Assembly: GCA_035512155.1 (NCBI GenBank)
Contig: DATKEN010000104.1
Location: forward strand, 44,858 to 108,857
Length of the DNA: 64,000 nt
Direction of reading: 5' to 3'
DNA from: JABCYV01 sp035512155
GTDB lineage: Bacteria; Acidobacteriota; Terriglobia; Terriglobales; Acidobacteriaceae
Shown here: in pieces, positions 10,301 through 18,277 of the stretch
Layout of the letters: each line of letters starts with the position of its first letter
Numbering within the stretch: the first letter of the stretch is position 1
Notes under the pieces: generated by a model
Seen by the model: the letters and a program-made list of their open reading frames with translations, nothing else
Databases searched by the model: none
Told to the model about the DNA's origin: nothing
Made by a program: the position numbers and the translations under genes

Positions 10301-10887
10301 TTGTGCAGTTTGATCCCCTTGTATCTCTGTTCGCAGAGCTCAAGGGGAGGGATCTTCAGCTTGGCATTGATCTTGTCGATGACCGCGCCCGTTCCGCCAG
10401 CGCACTTGTCGTTCATCGAGGGAATTTTCTTCTTGCGTCCAGTTTCGTCGTCATCCTTGAAGACGATGATTTTGGCGTCCTGGCCGCCAAGCTCAATGAC
10501 CGAGTAAACCTCAGGATGGAGTTTTTCCACGGCCAGCGAAACCGCAGTGACTTCCTGGACGAACTTGGCGCCGATCTGATCGGCAATCGCTCCTCCGCCC
10601 GAACCGGTCATGAACATGCGAGTGTTGCGGGAGTTGATGCCAACCTCGGCTTCCATACGCCGGAGGAATTCCAGGGATTTCTCCGGTTGCTTAGTTTCGT
10701 GGCGCTGGTAGTCCTGCCAAAGCACCTTGTCAGTTGCCGCTTCGACGACCGTGGCTTTCACCGTGGTCGATCCCACATCCAGCCCCACCAGGAATTGGGT
10801 GTGGTGGTCATCCGGCTTTTGCATCGGAGCCGGAGCGATTTGGAAGAGCTGTGCTGGCTTCTGTTCTTGTCCCAGATGGTCGTGCAT
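7321..10887 (-). CDS. Fused double BadF/BcrA/HgdC-type activase ATPase (2-hydroxyacyl-CoA dehydratase activase-related)
   Basis: A 1188-residue cytoplasmic protein with two ASKHA ATPase domains in tandem. Domain 1 (about 30-305) has DVGSTTVK (37-44), ELGGQDAKI, NDKCAGGTG (Cys162) and KCGVFAE (Cys201). Domain 2 (about 375-650) has DGGSTSTK, VDVGGQDIKI, TQCSAGNG (Cys504) and GCAVFMQ (Cys543). A DUF2229-type region follows, with a CxxCxxxC motif in RCNFCKNNCLRTF, then a CoA-enzyme-activase region. In activases (archerases) the two cysteines per subunit hold one [4Fe-4S] cluster between subunits; here all four are in one chain. The family uses ATP to push low-potential electrons into a dehydratase or reductase. 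The ATG at 10887 follows GGCGGAGAAACG. It lies 52 bp downstream of its likely partner gene. Substrate unknown. Confidence 0.85.
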   Translation of the reverse strand: MHDHLGQEQKPAQLFQIAPAPMQKPDDHHTQFLVGLDVGSTTVKATVVEAATDKVLWQDYQRHETKQPEKSLEFLRRMEAEVGINSRNTRMFMTGSGGGAIADQIGAKFVQEVTAVSLAVEKLHPEVYSVIELGGQDAKIIVFKDDDETGRKKKIPSMNDKCAGGTGAVIDKINAKLKIPPLELCEQRYKGIKLHKVAGKCGVFAETDINSLQKVGTPPDELMASLFEAIVLQNLSVLTRGHTLRPHVLLLGGPNSFIRGMREAWQANIPRMWQERKVVIPDGAKSDDLIKVPQNAQYFAALGAIEFGKSEDDGVGCYQGYEKLVHYIEYGRQEEKAKSGAKGLTAGEKELEDFKAAYRRKKFIPATFNTNQTVGGFIGIDGGSTSTKAVLLDENGDILCTSYQLSNGNPIQDTIEMFENLRGQVEAQKAKLEVLGVATTGYAKDILKDVLHADVALVETVAHTESALKFYEDPHVIVDVGGQDIKIIILHNGRVKDFKLNTQCSAGNGYFLQSTAEGFGMGVDQYADLAFAAQSMPVFGYGCAVFMQSDIVNFQRQGWRAEEILAGLAAVLPKNVFLYVASIPNLAALGSRFVLQGGTQNNLAVVKAEVDFINNSFRAAGKKPEIIVHEFCGESGAIGAAAESLRLWRNGQQTTFVGLEAVRKIEYRTTRNESTRCNFCKNNCLRTFIDIRTAPKDDLSLVAIQKVTKVPLMHGEQRLIIATCEKGLVEDVNDMKDIKAGLDQIKEKHPNFVDMASREVFRPVNPASVADPIPVARLWNKMVKERVPLMENRKKLRVGIPRVLNIYTYAPLFNGYLESLGVQPENIIYSDYTSSELYRAGASRGAIDPCFPAKIGISHVYNLIQEKHRKKPLNVIFFPMYDVLTSPLVKIVGANACPTVTATPETVKAAFTKENDVFAEHNVKYLDPVLNFADRKLFAHQMLQAWQPILGLSLEENDRAVEVGYKALADYEASIRKRARQVLDQLEREDRIGIVMLGRPYHHDPGLNHEIMEEFQKLGYPIFSQNTLPLDEDMLERLFGDEVRAGVISHPLDISDAWKNSYSCSTNHKVWAAKFTARHPNLVALEISSFKCGHDAPIYGVVEGIIEQSGTPYFCFKDLDENKPSGSIRIRVETIDYFLRRYREEVIRKRKAAEDIEAQLAALEAQLRGQVSQPGVQFEPQPQEMAAD

Positions 10888-10939
10888 CGTTTCTCCGCCT
10901 AGCGACGAATACGTCTTAAGTGATGAAGATCGGCCAATC

Positions 10940-12724
10940 TCACGCGGCGTTTGGAATGGTGATCCCAGGAACACGCGAGCGTTTCCACAGTCGAGTGCTC
11001 TTGTCCATCCGATCACTCACGTGCAAGATGAATTGGGCTGCGGTACCGGCAACGCCTTCGCGATGCGGCACGTGATAGAAAGGCCGCCGCAGTTCCGGGT
11101 GCTCGGCAATGTACTCGCGTATTTCGTTCATGCTTTTGCCGGTTTGCTTCAGGCACTGCTCGAATTCGGTTTTGGCTTTGACTTTGGCCTCACCCAGCGC
11201 CATCTGTACCCGGCTGTGGGCATTGACTTCGCCTTCGCCCGAGGTTTCGATGGGCAGGAAGATCATGTCTTTAAACTTGTTGACCACCGCCGACTGAACT
11301 CCATCGGACTGTGACGAAGGCATGCAGCCGAACGGCTTCAGCGCCAGCACCATGTGGCAGAGGTGATGCACCGTGTAGTACACGTTTTTACCTACTTCAA
11401 GGTGGCCCTCGCCGCCACGTGCGAACTGGTTGTAGAAGGGATGCGCCAATTCGGCGAGTTCGGTCTGGGGAACCAGGTGGTGCGTGATTCCACCCAGGTG
11501 CTTGATGGTGCGATGGTAGAAGAAGTTCCACGCCTTTTCGCCGAACCCGATGCCCCAAAGCTTCTTATGTAGCCCGAGGTAGTTTGCCAACTGCTTTTTT
11601 ACTTCATACCATTCGGGAGTGCGGTGCGGGCGGTTCACCGGCCATTTCGCAATGGCGTGCGCCTTGGCCTGATACATGAGGTAGGCGACCCACGTGGCGA
11701 TGGGTTCCACCACCACTTGCGCGCCTTCACGCTCCAGAAAGTCGAACATGTGGAAGTTGCCGTCGCCTTCGGTGATCTGTGCCCAAAACTCGCCTGTGAT
11801 CTTCACCACCGGCTTCACTTTGGTGCGGTCCACCTCGATCGTGTCCATCTTTTTCCGGGCGTTATCGAGTGCGTTCAGATAGTCCTTGCCCCACATGTGC
11901 TCATGCCATTTGCCAAACACATTGGCGGTATTGCGCAGGATCTTATTGTTCTTGAACTTGGGCTTCAGCCAGGTTGGGGCGCGTTCTTCGATTTCGAAGC
12001 TTTTACGATTACGCAGGTCCTCGCACAAGCCATCAACCGCCTCGCGGAAGATGCGGTCTGTATCGCCCTTATTCACCTCGAAGGGGCGGACCTGGTAGAT
12101 CAAGTCGTTGAAAACATCGCCCAGGTGCATCGCGTTTAGCATGCCGAAGCCAAAGTCGATCGTAAATTTCAACCCCGGTTCGCCGGATGCGGCTTTGATC
12201 CCGTCACTGTCCTTGAACAATAGTACCCGGAAGCCGTCGAAGCCGGCATTCTTCAGCGCGAAACGATACTCAGCTTCATACATGCCGAAGCGGCAGGGGC
12301 CGCAGGAGCCGGCGGTGAAGAAAACATAATTGTCCAGGATCTTCTGCCGAGGAATCCCTTCTTTCTCCATGAACTGGAGGTACTGCACCAGATTGCCGAC
12401 GGTGAAGTACGTGGGATTACATTGCCCGTTGTTGCCAAATTCCTTGCCCGTCTGGAAGGCAGCCACGTTCGGCACTGGCAACTTTTCGCAGCGGTAGCCG
12501 CAACCCTGGAAGACAGCGCGGATCAGGTCTTCGTGTTTCCAGGTGAAACCTCCAAAGAGAATTGTGACTTGGCTGCGCTCCTCGGCGGTAAAAGCGCGCT
12601 CCACCGGCCGATGAAAATGGTCCTGCGCGTCCAGACCAGCGATCTTGCGTAGGCGCGCGCGTTCGGCAGCCAGCCGCTGCTTGATTTCTACATCGTCTTC
12701 AATTCGAACGAGATGGGTCGCCAT
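10940..12724 (-). CDS. 2-hydroxyacyl-CoA dehydratase (HgdB/COG3581)-like subunit, partner of the activase
   Basis: A 594-residue protein of the CoA-dehydratase D-component type. Cysteines likely to bind an Fe-S cluster appear in NGQCNPTYF, AGSCGPCRFGMYEAEY and LKPFGCMPSSQSDG, the last being the usual signature near the end of the COG3581 domain. The ATG at 12724 is chosen because it follows a strong GGAGGAAG site. It is the first gene of a leftward pair with the double activase, and the pairing matches HgdC/HgdB logic: ATP-driven electron donor plus electron-accepting enzyme. The actual reaction is unknown, and relatives include double-cubane cluster proteins as well as true dehydratases. Confidence 0.82.
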   Translation of the reverse strand: MATHLVRIEDDVEIKQRLAAERARLRKIAGLDAQDHFHRPVERAFTAEERSQVTILFGGFTWKHEDLIRAVFQGCGYRCEKLPVPNVAAFQTGKEFGNNGQCNPTYFTVGNLVQYLQFMEKEGIPRQKILDNYVFFTAGSCGPCRFGMYEAEYRFALKNAGFDGFRVLLFKDSDGIKAASGEPGLKFTIDFGFGMLNAMHLGDVFNDLIYQVRPFEVNKGDTDRIFREAVDGLCEDLRNRKSFEIEERAPTWLKPKFKNNKILRNTANVFGKWHEHMWGKDYLNALDNARKKMDTIEVDRTKVKPVVKITGEFWAQITEGDGNFHMFDFLEREGAQVVVEPIATWVAYLMYQAKAHAIAKWPVNRPHRTPEWYEVKKQLANYLGLHKKLWGIGFGEKAWNFFYHRTIKHLGGITHHLVPQTELAELAHPFYNQFARGGEGHLEVGKNVYYTVHHLCHMVLALKPFGCMPSSQSDGVQSAVVNKFKDMIFLPIETSGEGEVNAHSRVQMALGEAKVKAKTEFEQCLKQTGKSMNEIREYIAEHPELRRPFYHVPHREGVAGTAAQFILHVSDRMDKSTRLWKRSRVPGITIPNAA

Positions 12725-13027
12725 TATCTTCCTCCGGCGTATGCAGTGTTTTGATTTGTTGGGGTGAGGCGGACGATAACTGAGGAGTCCGTGAGCAACA
12801 GCACGCGGACCGATGCGCAACTACAGGACTTGCTTTCAGCGAGTGGTTGGAACTCGCTATGGCAACGCATCTGAAACTCCTTACAGCTTGCGAAAAGGAG
12901 GTTCGATGTTAACGCCACAAGGGTCGTTGCATGACGAAAACCCGCGGGCGCCGAATATTGCAACAAACCGCAGCAGACTTCCCAGCAGGGAGCCGCCTAA
13001 CTACAAAAACCTCACCTCAGGGTGAAA
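12725..13027. other. Intergenic stretch between dehydratase subunit and radical SAM gene
   Basis: About 300 bp containing the promoter of the dehydratase/activase pair. I see no terminator hairpin with a T run and no supported small gene. Confidence 0.35.
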
Positions 13028-14338
13028 CTAGGTGAAGCTGCCGGTCACGCCTTGGAATCCATGAGCTGCCTGGCTCAAGACCCAGTTAATGACCCTGGTG
13101 TCGTTGTAACAGAAACCGAGGTTGTGATTCAAGGTCGAGAAGCAATGAGTTTGACAAGATTTCTTCATCTCGTCTAATTGTGAGACATCAAACCTGTGAT
13201 TTTCAATGACACCCCAATCATGGGTAGCAGAGTACATGGGAAAGCACGGGGCTAGAGTGCCGTCGACACGGATAATGATCGAATTCTGGCCGGCACGGCA
13301 ATTCCAGGGTTCCACCTTTCCACGCAGGAATTCCTTCATGTCTTGCAGGCGCTTCACCGAGTTCACCATCTTATAGCCTGATTTGTTCTTCTCGATCAGC
13401 CAGTCCACCAACTCATCCACTTTGGGCCAGTCTTCCGGATGGATGAAAGTGTCGTTGGCGTCATAGTGCTTGAAATGGTTCTGTTCAATCATGGGAGATT
13501 CATTGATGTGGTAGTCGGTTGCTATACCGTGATCACGAGCGATTTCTGTCAACTGCTTCACGTCCTCGTGGTTATTGCGGCAGATGTTGATATTGAAGAA
13601 GACGGCGTATCCGTACTTGTATTGCTTGCGCAGCAGATAGTCGAAATATTTGCGCACCGGAGTCAAGGCCTTGGCAAGCCCCGGCTTCTCGTCCACCACG
13701 TCGACGGCAAAATTGAAGATCGCGACACCTGCGTCCGCCAATCGATCGATTACGTCCGGACGTAACAAGCGCGCGTTGGTAGGCATGTAGATCCAGAAAC
13801 CCTTCTTCGCCGCGTAATAGCTGATCTTATGTACCAACTGCGGGCGCAGGAGGGGTTCGCCGCCCATGAACGCCAGTACACGGCAGGTGGTGGAGTGCAG
13901 CCAGTCAATCGAGCGCTTTGCGGTCTCTTCACTCATGCCCTTTACGCTGTTGTCGAACGCCCAGCAGTAATGACAGTCAAGATTGCACTTCCACTCAGTG
14001 AAAAGATAGGCAATGATCGGATGAAAGGGCCCAGGCAAAACTCGGGACTTGATATACGGGAAGAGCCACCCGTTCATCGCTCTGAGAACAAGGGGAGCAG
14101 TCCAGCGCCGCTTGCCGGCGCGAGCCAGGGCGAGATTCTCCTCGTAATTGTCATCTTGGGCCAGCAGTTTCGGATGCTGGGGAAAAACCGGCTCGGGGAA
14201 TTTGTCATTGCCATTTCCGGGTAACAACACAGGCCTGGGAGCCGGTGACTTGGTCAGCAAATCGTGAAGTTGGACATCCAGACGAAAAGTGGGAGGGGCT
14301 TCTCTGCCATCGTGCTGCTGTTCCTGAAGGGCGGGCAT
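13028..14338 (-). CDS. Radical SAM protein with SPASM-like C-terminal cysteines
   Basis: A 436-residue radical SAM enzyme. The CxxxCxxC motif is CNLDCHYC (Cys118, 122, 125), followed by the GGEPLLRP glycine motif that contacts S-adenosylmethionine. The C-terminal part has extra cysteines (WNCRAGQ, LAPCFPMY, CQTHC) that suggest an auxiliary Fe-S cluster, as in SPASM proteins. An ~100-residue N-terminal extension has no clear motif. The ATG at 14338 follows CGGAGAAAGT. It lies upstream of the dehydratase/activase pair on the same strand, about 300 bp away, so shared function is possible but not shown. I do not recognise the substrate. Confidence 0.82.
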   Translation of the reverse strand: MPALQEQQHDGREAPPTFRLDVQLHDLLTKSPAPRPVLLPGNGNDKFPEPVFPQHPKLLAQDDNYEENLALARAGKRRWTAPLVLRAMNGWLFPYIKSRVLPGPFHPIIAYLFTEWKCNLDCHYCWAFDNSVKGMSEETAKRSIDWLHSTTCRVLAFMGGEPLLRPQLVHKISYYAAKKGFWIYMPTNARLLRPDVIDRLADAGVAIFNFAVDVVDEKPGLAKALTPVRKYFDYLLRKQYKYGYAVFFNINICRNNHEDVKQLTEIARDHGIATDYHINESPMIEQNHFKHYDANDTFIHPEDWPKVDELVDWLIEKNKSGYKMVNSVKRLQDMKEFLRGKVEPWNCRAGQNSIIIRVDGTLAPCFPMYSATHDWGVIENHRFDVSQLDEMKKSCQTHCFSTLNHNLGFCYNDTRVINWVLSQAAHGFQGVTGSFT

Positions 14339-14647
14339 ACTTTCTCCGTGTAATCAGGGTTTAACCCATAGGTTTTAACTTGGATGATTGACTCTTCCGT
14401 TGGTTGCATAAAAAAGTCCCATTCTTGCATTTTCTTGCATGTCGCTATAAACAACGTGTTTTCATAAAGTTGCGCCTGTAGAACGGTTTTCGCACCAGGT
14501 TTTTTTCGTTCCTTACACCGCCTCCAATGCCTTTCAGCCTTTTATTCAGCTCTTCGGCTCAAGAGTCTACTCTTGTCCCTAAAACCACATCTAAGCTTTA
14601 TGCGCCTTCAAAAATCATAATCACCAACACGGAAGGAGACGGTTTCT
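14339..14647. promoter_or_regulatory. Divergent upstream region (radical SAM gene / secreted protein)
   Basis: This ~310 bp AT-rich stretch lies between two divergent genes and should hold both promoters. A 66-codon minus-strand frame overlaps the start of the radical SAM gene, but has no recognisable content. I cannot place -35/-10 boxes with confidence. Confidence 0.35.
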
Positions 14648-15454
14648 ATGAAAAAGCTTTTGACTGGAGTCTTTGCAGGAGTGGCCCTTTGCGGGATCTC
14701 CCTGGCACAGGACGCGACGCCACCGCCGCCCAATGGCGCCGCGCCACAGGGTCAACAGAGTGCTCCGACGACGCAGAGTCCGGCGACATCTCAACCCGCC
14801 TCGCAGCCGGCGAGCGGGACCTCGCGGATTGCGCCCGGCAGCGTTATCCCGGTTCAGCTGACAAAAAGCGTCGATGCGAAGAAAGCGAAGACTGGGGACG
14901 AAATCGAGGCTAAGGTTACACAAGACCTGAAGGCCGGGAATGGCGAAGTGATTGTGCCGAAGGATACGAAGGTGGTGGGACACGTCACTGAAGCTCAGGC
15001 GCGCACCAAGGAGCAGAAAAGTTCACAAGTAGGCATCGCCTTCGACCACGCGGTGATGAAGAATGGTGGCGACGTCGCGTTGCCAATGTCGATTCAGGCC
15101 ATCATTGCGCCCCCGGGTTCGAACAGCGATAACAATAACGCCGGTGGCGAGCAACCAACCTCCGGGCCTTATGGGGGCCGAGCGTCGTCAGGCAACAGCG
15201 GCGGACGGTCGACCGGGGCGGGAGCACCCTCGCAGGCGGCGAATCCTGCAGCCGGCGGCGACTATCCCAGCAGTGGCCAAACCGGAACAAACGCCCGTCA
15301 GCCCATCACGGGCAACACCCAAGGAGTGGTTGGAATCGCTGATCTTAAGTTGTCAGCCGCAGCGAATACGGCGCAAGGGTCGGTGATCAGCTCGGAAAAG
15401 AACAACGTGAAGCTGGAGAGTGGCACGCTGATGCTTTTGCGAGTAAATCAGTAA
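14648..15454 (+). CDS. Secreted protein of unknown function, Pro/Ser/Gly-rich
   Basis: A 268-residue protein with an N-terminal signal peptide (MKKLLTGVFAGVALCGISLAQ). A Pro/Gln/Ser/Thr-rich linker (about 22-55) follows. Next is a compact region (about 57-145) starting APGSVIPVQLTKSVDAKKAK and containing GDEIEAKVTQ, then a second low-complexity Gly/Ser/Asn region (about 155-225), and a short C-terminal segment. The globular part resembles the SH3-like/TrbI-like folds seen in acidobacterial secreted proteins, but I cannot name it. A strong GGAAGGAGAC site supports the start. It faces the next gene tail to tail. Confidence 0.75.
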   Translation: MKKLLTGVFAGVALCGISLAQDATPPPPNGAAPQGQQSAPTTQSPATSQPASQPASGTSRIAPGSVIPVQLTKSVDAKKAKTGDEIEAKVTQDLKAGNGEVIVPKDTKVVGHVTEAQARTKEQKSSQVGIAFDHAVMKNGGDVALPMSIQAIIAPPGSNSDNNNAGGEQPTSGPYGGRASSGNSGGRSTGAGAPSQAANPAAGGDYPSSGQTGTNARQPITGNTQGVVGIADLKLSAAANTAQGSVISSEKNNVKLESGTLMLLRVNQ

Positions 15455-15482
15455 ACGATTTTCTCCGGGAACAGAGAGAAGG

Positions 15483-15508
15483 AAAAAGTCCAGCCGTGAG
15501 GCTGGGCT
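15483..15508 (-). terminator. Rho-independent terminator for the 15524-15928 gene
   Basis: Read on the minus strand, AGCCCAGCC-TCAC-GGCTGGACT forms a 9-bp stem (one G-U pair) with a 4-nt loop, directly followed by TTTT. It lies 15 bp after the stop codon of the minus-strand gene, as expected for an intrinsic terminator. Confidence 0.75.
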
Positions 15509-15523
15509 CATGCGGCCGTCGAA

Positions 15524-15928
15524 TCAGTGCGATGTGCCTGCGCTCTGGCAAGTCTTAGTCATGTGTTTAACCGAGCTCACCTCGATCGCTTTTTGGGACG
15601 AGCCGCTGCTTTGACCCATCGCGCCGCTGCTTCCGCCGGACGACGTGGTTGCTGTTGTTGCCGTGCCGGAGACTTTGATCTCGTGGCCGACGTGCTCACT
15701 GAGCTTCGCGGTGTCTCCGGTCAGCTGGTAGGTATTGCCGCTCTTGTCGGTCAACGTATAGTTGCCCTCTGAGCCGCTCAAACAGCCTTGAACTGTCATC
15801 TGGCTGCCTGTATTTGCGGACTTTTCTTGACCCGCCGAACTTGAACCGGTTTGGCTCCGATCGCTTTGCGCTGCCACCCAGGAAACGCTAAGTAGCAGCA
15901 CCGATAGTAGAAGTAATAAATGTCGCAT
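15524..15928 (-). CDS. Small secreted protein with a DUF5818-like domain
   Basis: A 134-residue exported protein. The signal peptide MRHLLLLLSVLLLSVSWVAAQ is followed by a Ser/Gln-rich linker and a small beta domain (about 45-95) with the pattern VQGCLSGSEGNYTLTDKSG and HVGHEIKVSG. This pattern is typical of acidobacterial DUF5818-type periplasmic proteins. A second Ser/Gly linker and a C-terminal KHMTKTC end the chain, so two cysteines could form a disulfide. A strong AGGAGGT lies before the ATG. Function unknown. Confidence 0.75.
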   Translation of the reverse strand: MRHLLLLLSVLLLSVSWVAAQSDRSQTGSSSAGQEKSANTGSQMTVQGCLSGSEGNYTLTDKSGNTYQLTGDTAKLSEHVGHEIKVSGTATTATTSSGGSSGAMGQSSGSSQKAIEVSSVKHMTKTCQSAGTSH

Positions 15929-16013
15929 ACAAACCTCCTAGTTCATTTTGGTTATGGGCGTAGATACAACCTGAAGTTGGATGGGCACCGGTTAGCAAAA
16001 CGAAGTAGCTGCT

Positions 16014-16244
16014 CTAGCAGGCGGAAAAACCCTGCTCGGGCAAATTCGTGGCTGAAAATATGGGGACGCCCGGTTTCTCCAGCCGATACAGCACACCTAG
16101 AGGACACAGCCTGCAGCCGGGAAAGCGCTGCCCTTCGACGCACATTGTGTGCTCAATCAATGCGTGCGGTGTCGAATGCCAGGTTGCGTAGACACCGGAG
16201 GCCGGAACCATATCACCAGGCTTGAACATGTTGAACAATCCCAT
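16014..16244 (-). CDS. Small cysteine-containing protein (YjzC-like zinc-ribbon type)
   Basis: A 76-residue product starting MGLFNMFKPGDMVPASGVY. The pattern FKPGDxVPxSGVYxxxHxxxH followed by GxRFPGCRLCPLGVLYRL matches a widespread small domain in which PxCxxC and upstream histidines probably bind a metal. The start at 16244 is preferred because the family begins just before FKPG; the frame is open upstream to 16382. It is divergent from the trehalase gene. Function unknown. Confidence 0.55.
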   Translation of the reverse strand: MGLFNMFKPGDMVPASGVYATWHSTPHALIEHTMCVEGQRFPGCRLCPLGVLYRLEKPGVPIFSATNLPEQGFSAC

Positions 16245-16453
16245 CGACAGATTGATCTCCACGGTAATTGTCCTTCTTCCCTTCGGAAGCATCAATACAG
16301 CTTTTCCCGGATATTGAGGTATGTTTTCACTCGCTACTAGCCTACGTTCCAAGTAACCTGGCGGATGATTGGCGGCATCCATTCGTCAGGAGGCCTCGTC
16401 AGCAGGCCGCGAAGACTAGACAACGAGACGGAAAAGGAATAGGGGACTGTCCG

Positions 16454-18160
16454 ATGCATAAGAATGCACCTGCGGCTTGGGCAATTGCACTGCTGGTCTT
16501 ATGCTTGTGGTCTATGTGTGCCGCGGCGCAAGGCTTGGAGCATGGGCCGGTTGGAAGCCGAAAACTGGATGGGATCCTCGCATACATCTCTTCTAGCTGG
16601 ACCGCTCTGACTCGTTCTACCACTACCTGCGAGGGTATTGTCGATCCCAAGCTGGTTGAAACTGCGGTGCTCTACGTGCCCGCCGATTTGCCAATTCCAC
16701 CAACAGTCGGTGGACTTTCACGGGAATGCAATGTTCGGGTGGAACATCTTCCGATCATTATCCGAGGACCAGGACAAGTAACGCGCAATCAAATTGCTGC
16801 TCCCGGCCTGCTTTTCCTCGAGAATCCCTATGTCGTTCCCGGCGGACGATTCAACGAGATGTACGGCTGGGACAGCTATTTCATCATTCGCGGCTTGCTG
16901 CGGGCCGGCAAAATCGACTTGGCTCGGGGCATGGTGGAAAACTTTTTCTTTGAAATCGAACATTACGGCGGCGTCCTCAACGCGAATCGCACGTACTACC
17001 TTACCCGTTCGCAGCCGCCGTTTCTGAGTTCTATGATCCTGGCGGTCTATGAGGCGGACAAGGCGCGGGGTCAGGCGAGCCGCGAATGGCTGGCCAAGGC
17101 GTATCACTATGCCGACCAGGACTACAAAATGTGGGTCCGCGAGCCGCATTTGGCAGGGACAACCGGCCTTTCGCGCTACTACGACTTTGGCGAGGGGCCG
17201 GTTCCCGAAGGACTGCACGACGAGGTAGGTTACTACCATGACGTGCTGGCGTATTTCCTAAAGCAAAGCCAGCCGACTCCAGACTTGGTTGAATCAAGTA
17301 CCGTGGACTCGCTCCCGCACCCCGAGTATTCGCTGCAGCTTTGCGGGGATAAGAGCTCTCCTACAACTGATTCGAAATGTGATCTGGTGAAGTACGTTGC
17401 CCTCAGTCCCGAATACTACAAAGGTGATCGCAGTATGCGTGAATCGGGCTTCGACATCACTTTCCGCTTCGGACCATATGGCGCAGCAACCCACCACTAC
17501 ACCCCCGTATGCCTGAACAGCCTCCTCTATAAAACCGAAATGGACATGGAGAAGATGAGTGCGTGGCTAGGAGACAAATCGGCCAGCATTCAATGGCACA
17601 AGCGAGCGCAGAAAAGGCGCAAGATTATTCAGACTCTCCTCTGGAACCGGCGGCGTGGGATGTTCTTCGATTATGACTTTCAAAGGAATAAACTGTCCTC
17701 GTATGAATACGCGTCCACGTTTTATCCGCTGTGGGTTGGGATTGCGACGGTCGCGCAGGCGCGTGCCGTGGTTAAGAACCTCCACCTCTTCGAACAGGAA
17801 GGCGGCTTGGCCATGGGAACCAAAGAGACCGGTGTGCAGTGGGACTATCCTTATGGCTGGGCTCCTATCCAATTGATTGCGGCCGAAGGTCTGCGGCGCT
17901 ACGGGCACAACGCGGATGCGAACCGCGTTTCCTACAAATTTCTCGCCATGGTGCTAGCCAACTTCGAGCGGGACGCAAACATCCGCGAGAAATACAATGT
18001 TGTAACGGATTCCTCAAATATAGAGCTGGCGGAAGGCTACCGGGGCAACATCATAGGGTTCGGGTGGACGAACGCTGTCTTTCTGGAGTTCTTGAATGCG
18101 CTGCCGCAAGAATGGGTAACCCGATTGGCCGGTCCGCCGACGCCGGATCCGCGCAGGTGA
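16454..18160 (+). CDS. treA: Periplasmic trehalase (GH37)
   Basis: A 568-residue enzyme that splits alpha,alpha-trehalose into two glucoses. Both GH37 signatures are present: PGGRFNEMYGWDSYF (about 129-143) and QWDYPYGW (about 460-467). A signal peptide ends near MCAAAQ, so the enzyme should act in the periplasm. The ATG at 16454 is chosen because it gives this signal peptide and follows AGGGGA; the frame stays open upstream. No trehalose transporter or regulator is adjacent. The product could feed growth on trehalose or limit osmoprotectant outside the cell. Confidence 0.93.
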   Translation: MHKNAPAAWAIALLVLCLWSMCAAAQGLEHGPVGSRKLDGILAYISSSWTALTRSTTTCEGIVDPKLVETAVLYVPADLPIPPTVGGLSRECNVRVEHLPIIIRGPGQVTRNQIAAPGLLFLENPYVVPGGRFNEMYGWDSYFIIRGLLRAGKIDLARGMVENFFFEIEHYGGVLNANRTYYLTRSQPPFLSSMILAVYEADKARGQASREWLAKAYHYADQDYKMWVREPHLAGTTGLSRYYDFGEGPVPEGLHDEVGYYHDVLAYFLKQSQPTPDLVESSTVDSLPHPEYSLQLCGDKSSPTTDSKCDLVKYVALSPEYYKGDRSMRESGFDITFRFGPYGAATHHYTPVCLNSLLYKTEMDMEKMSAWLGDKSASIQWHKRAQKRRKIIQTLLWNRRRGMFFDYDFQRNKLSSYEYASTFYPLWVGIATVAQARAVVKNLHLFEQEGGLAMGTKETGVQWDYPYGWAPIQLIAAEGLRRYGHNADANRVSYKFLAMVLANFERDANIREKYNVVTDSSNIELAEGYRGNIIGFGWTNAVFLEFLNALPQEWVTRLAGPPTPDPRR

Positions 18161-18277
18161 TTTCGCAGCGAGCTGTTTTCTTGACCCTGCAAATTGGTCC
18201 CGAGCGCTATCCTCTGGCTTTTCTGCCTCTTCCGTCGGCTACAACCGTAAGTGGGTAGGGGAACATCCAAGCACCGC

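Noticed and set aside
9772..10902. Second long plus-strand frame (376 codons) opposite the activase gene
   Set aside because: Antisense shadow caused by strong codon bias; no similarity recognised.
14254..14454. 66-codon minus-strand frame overlapping the radical SAM start
   Set aside because: Overlaps the true start in another frame and has no known content.
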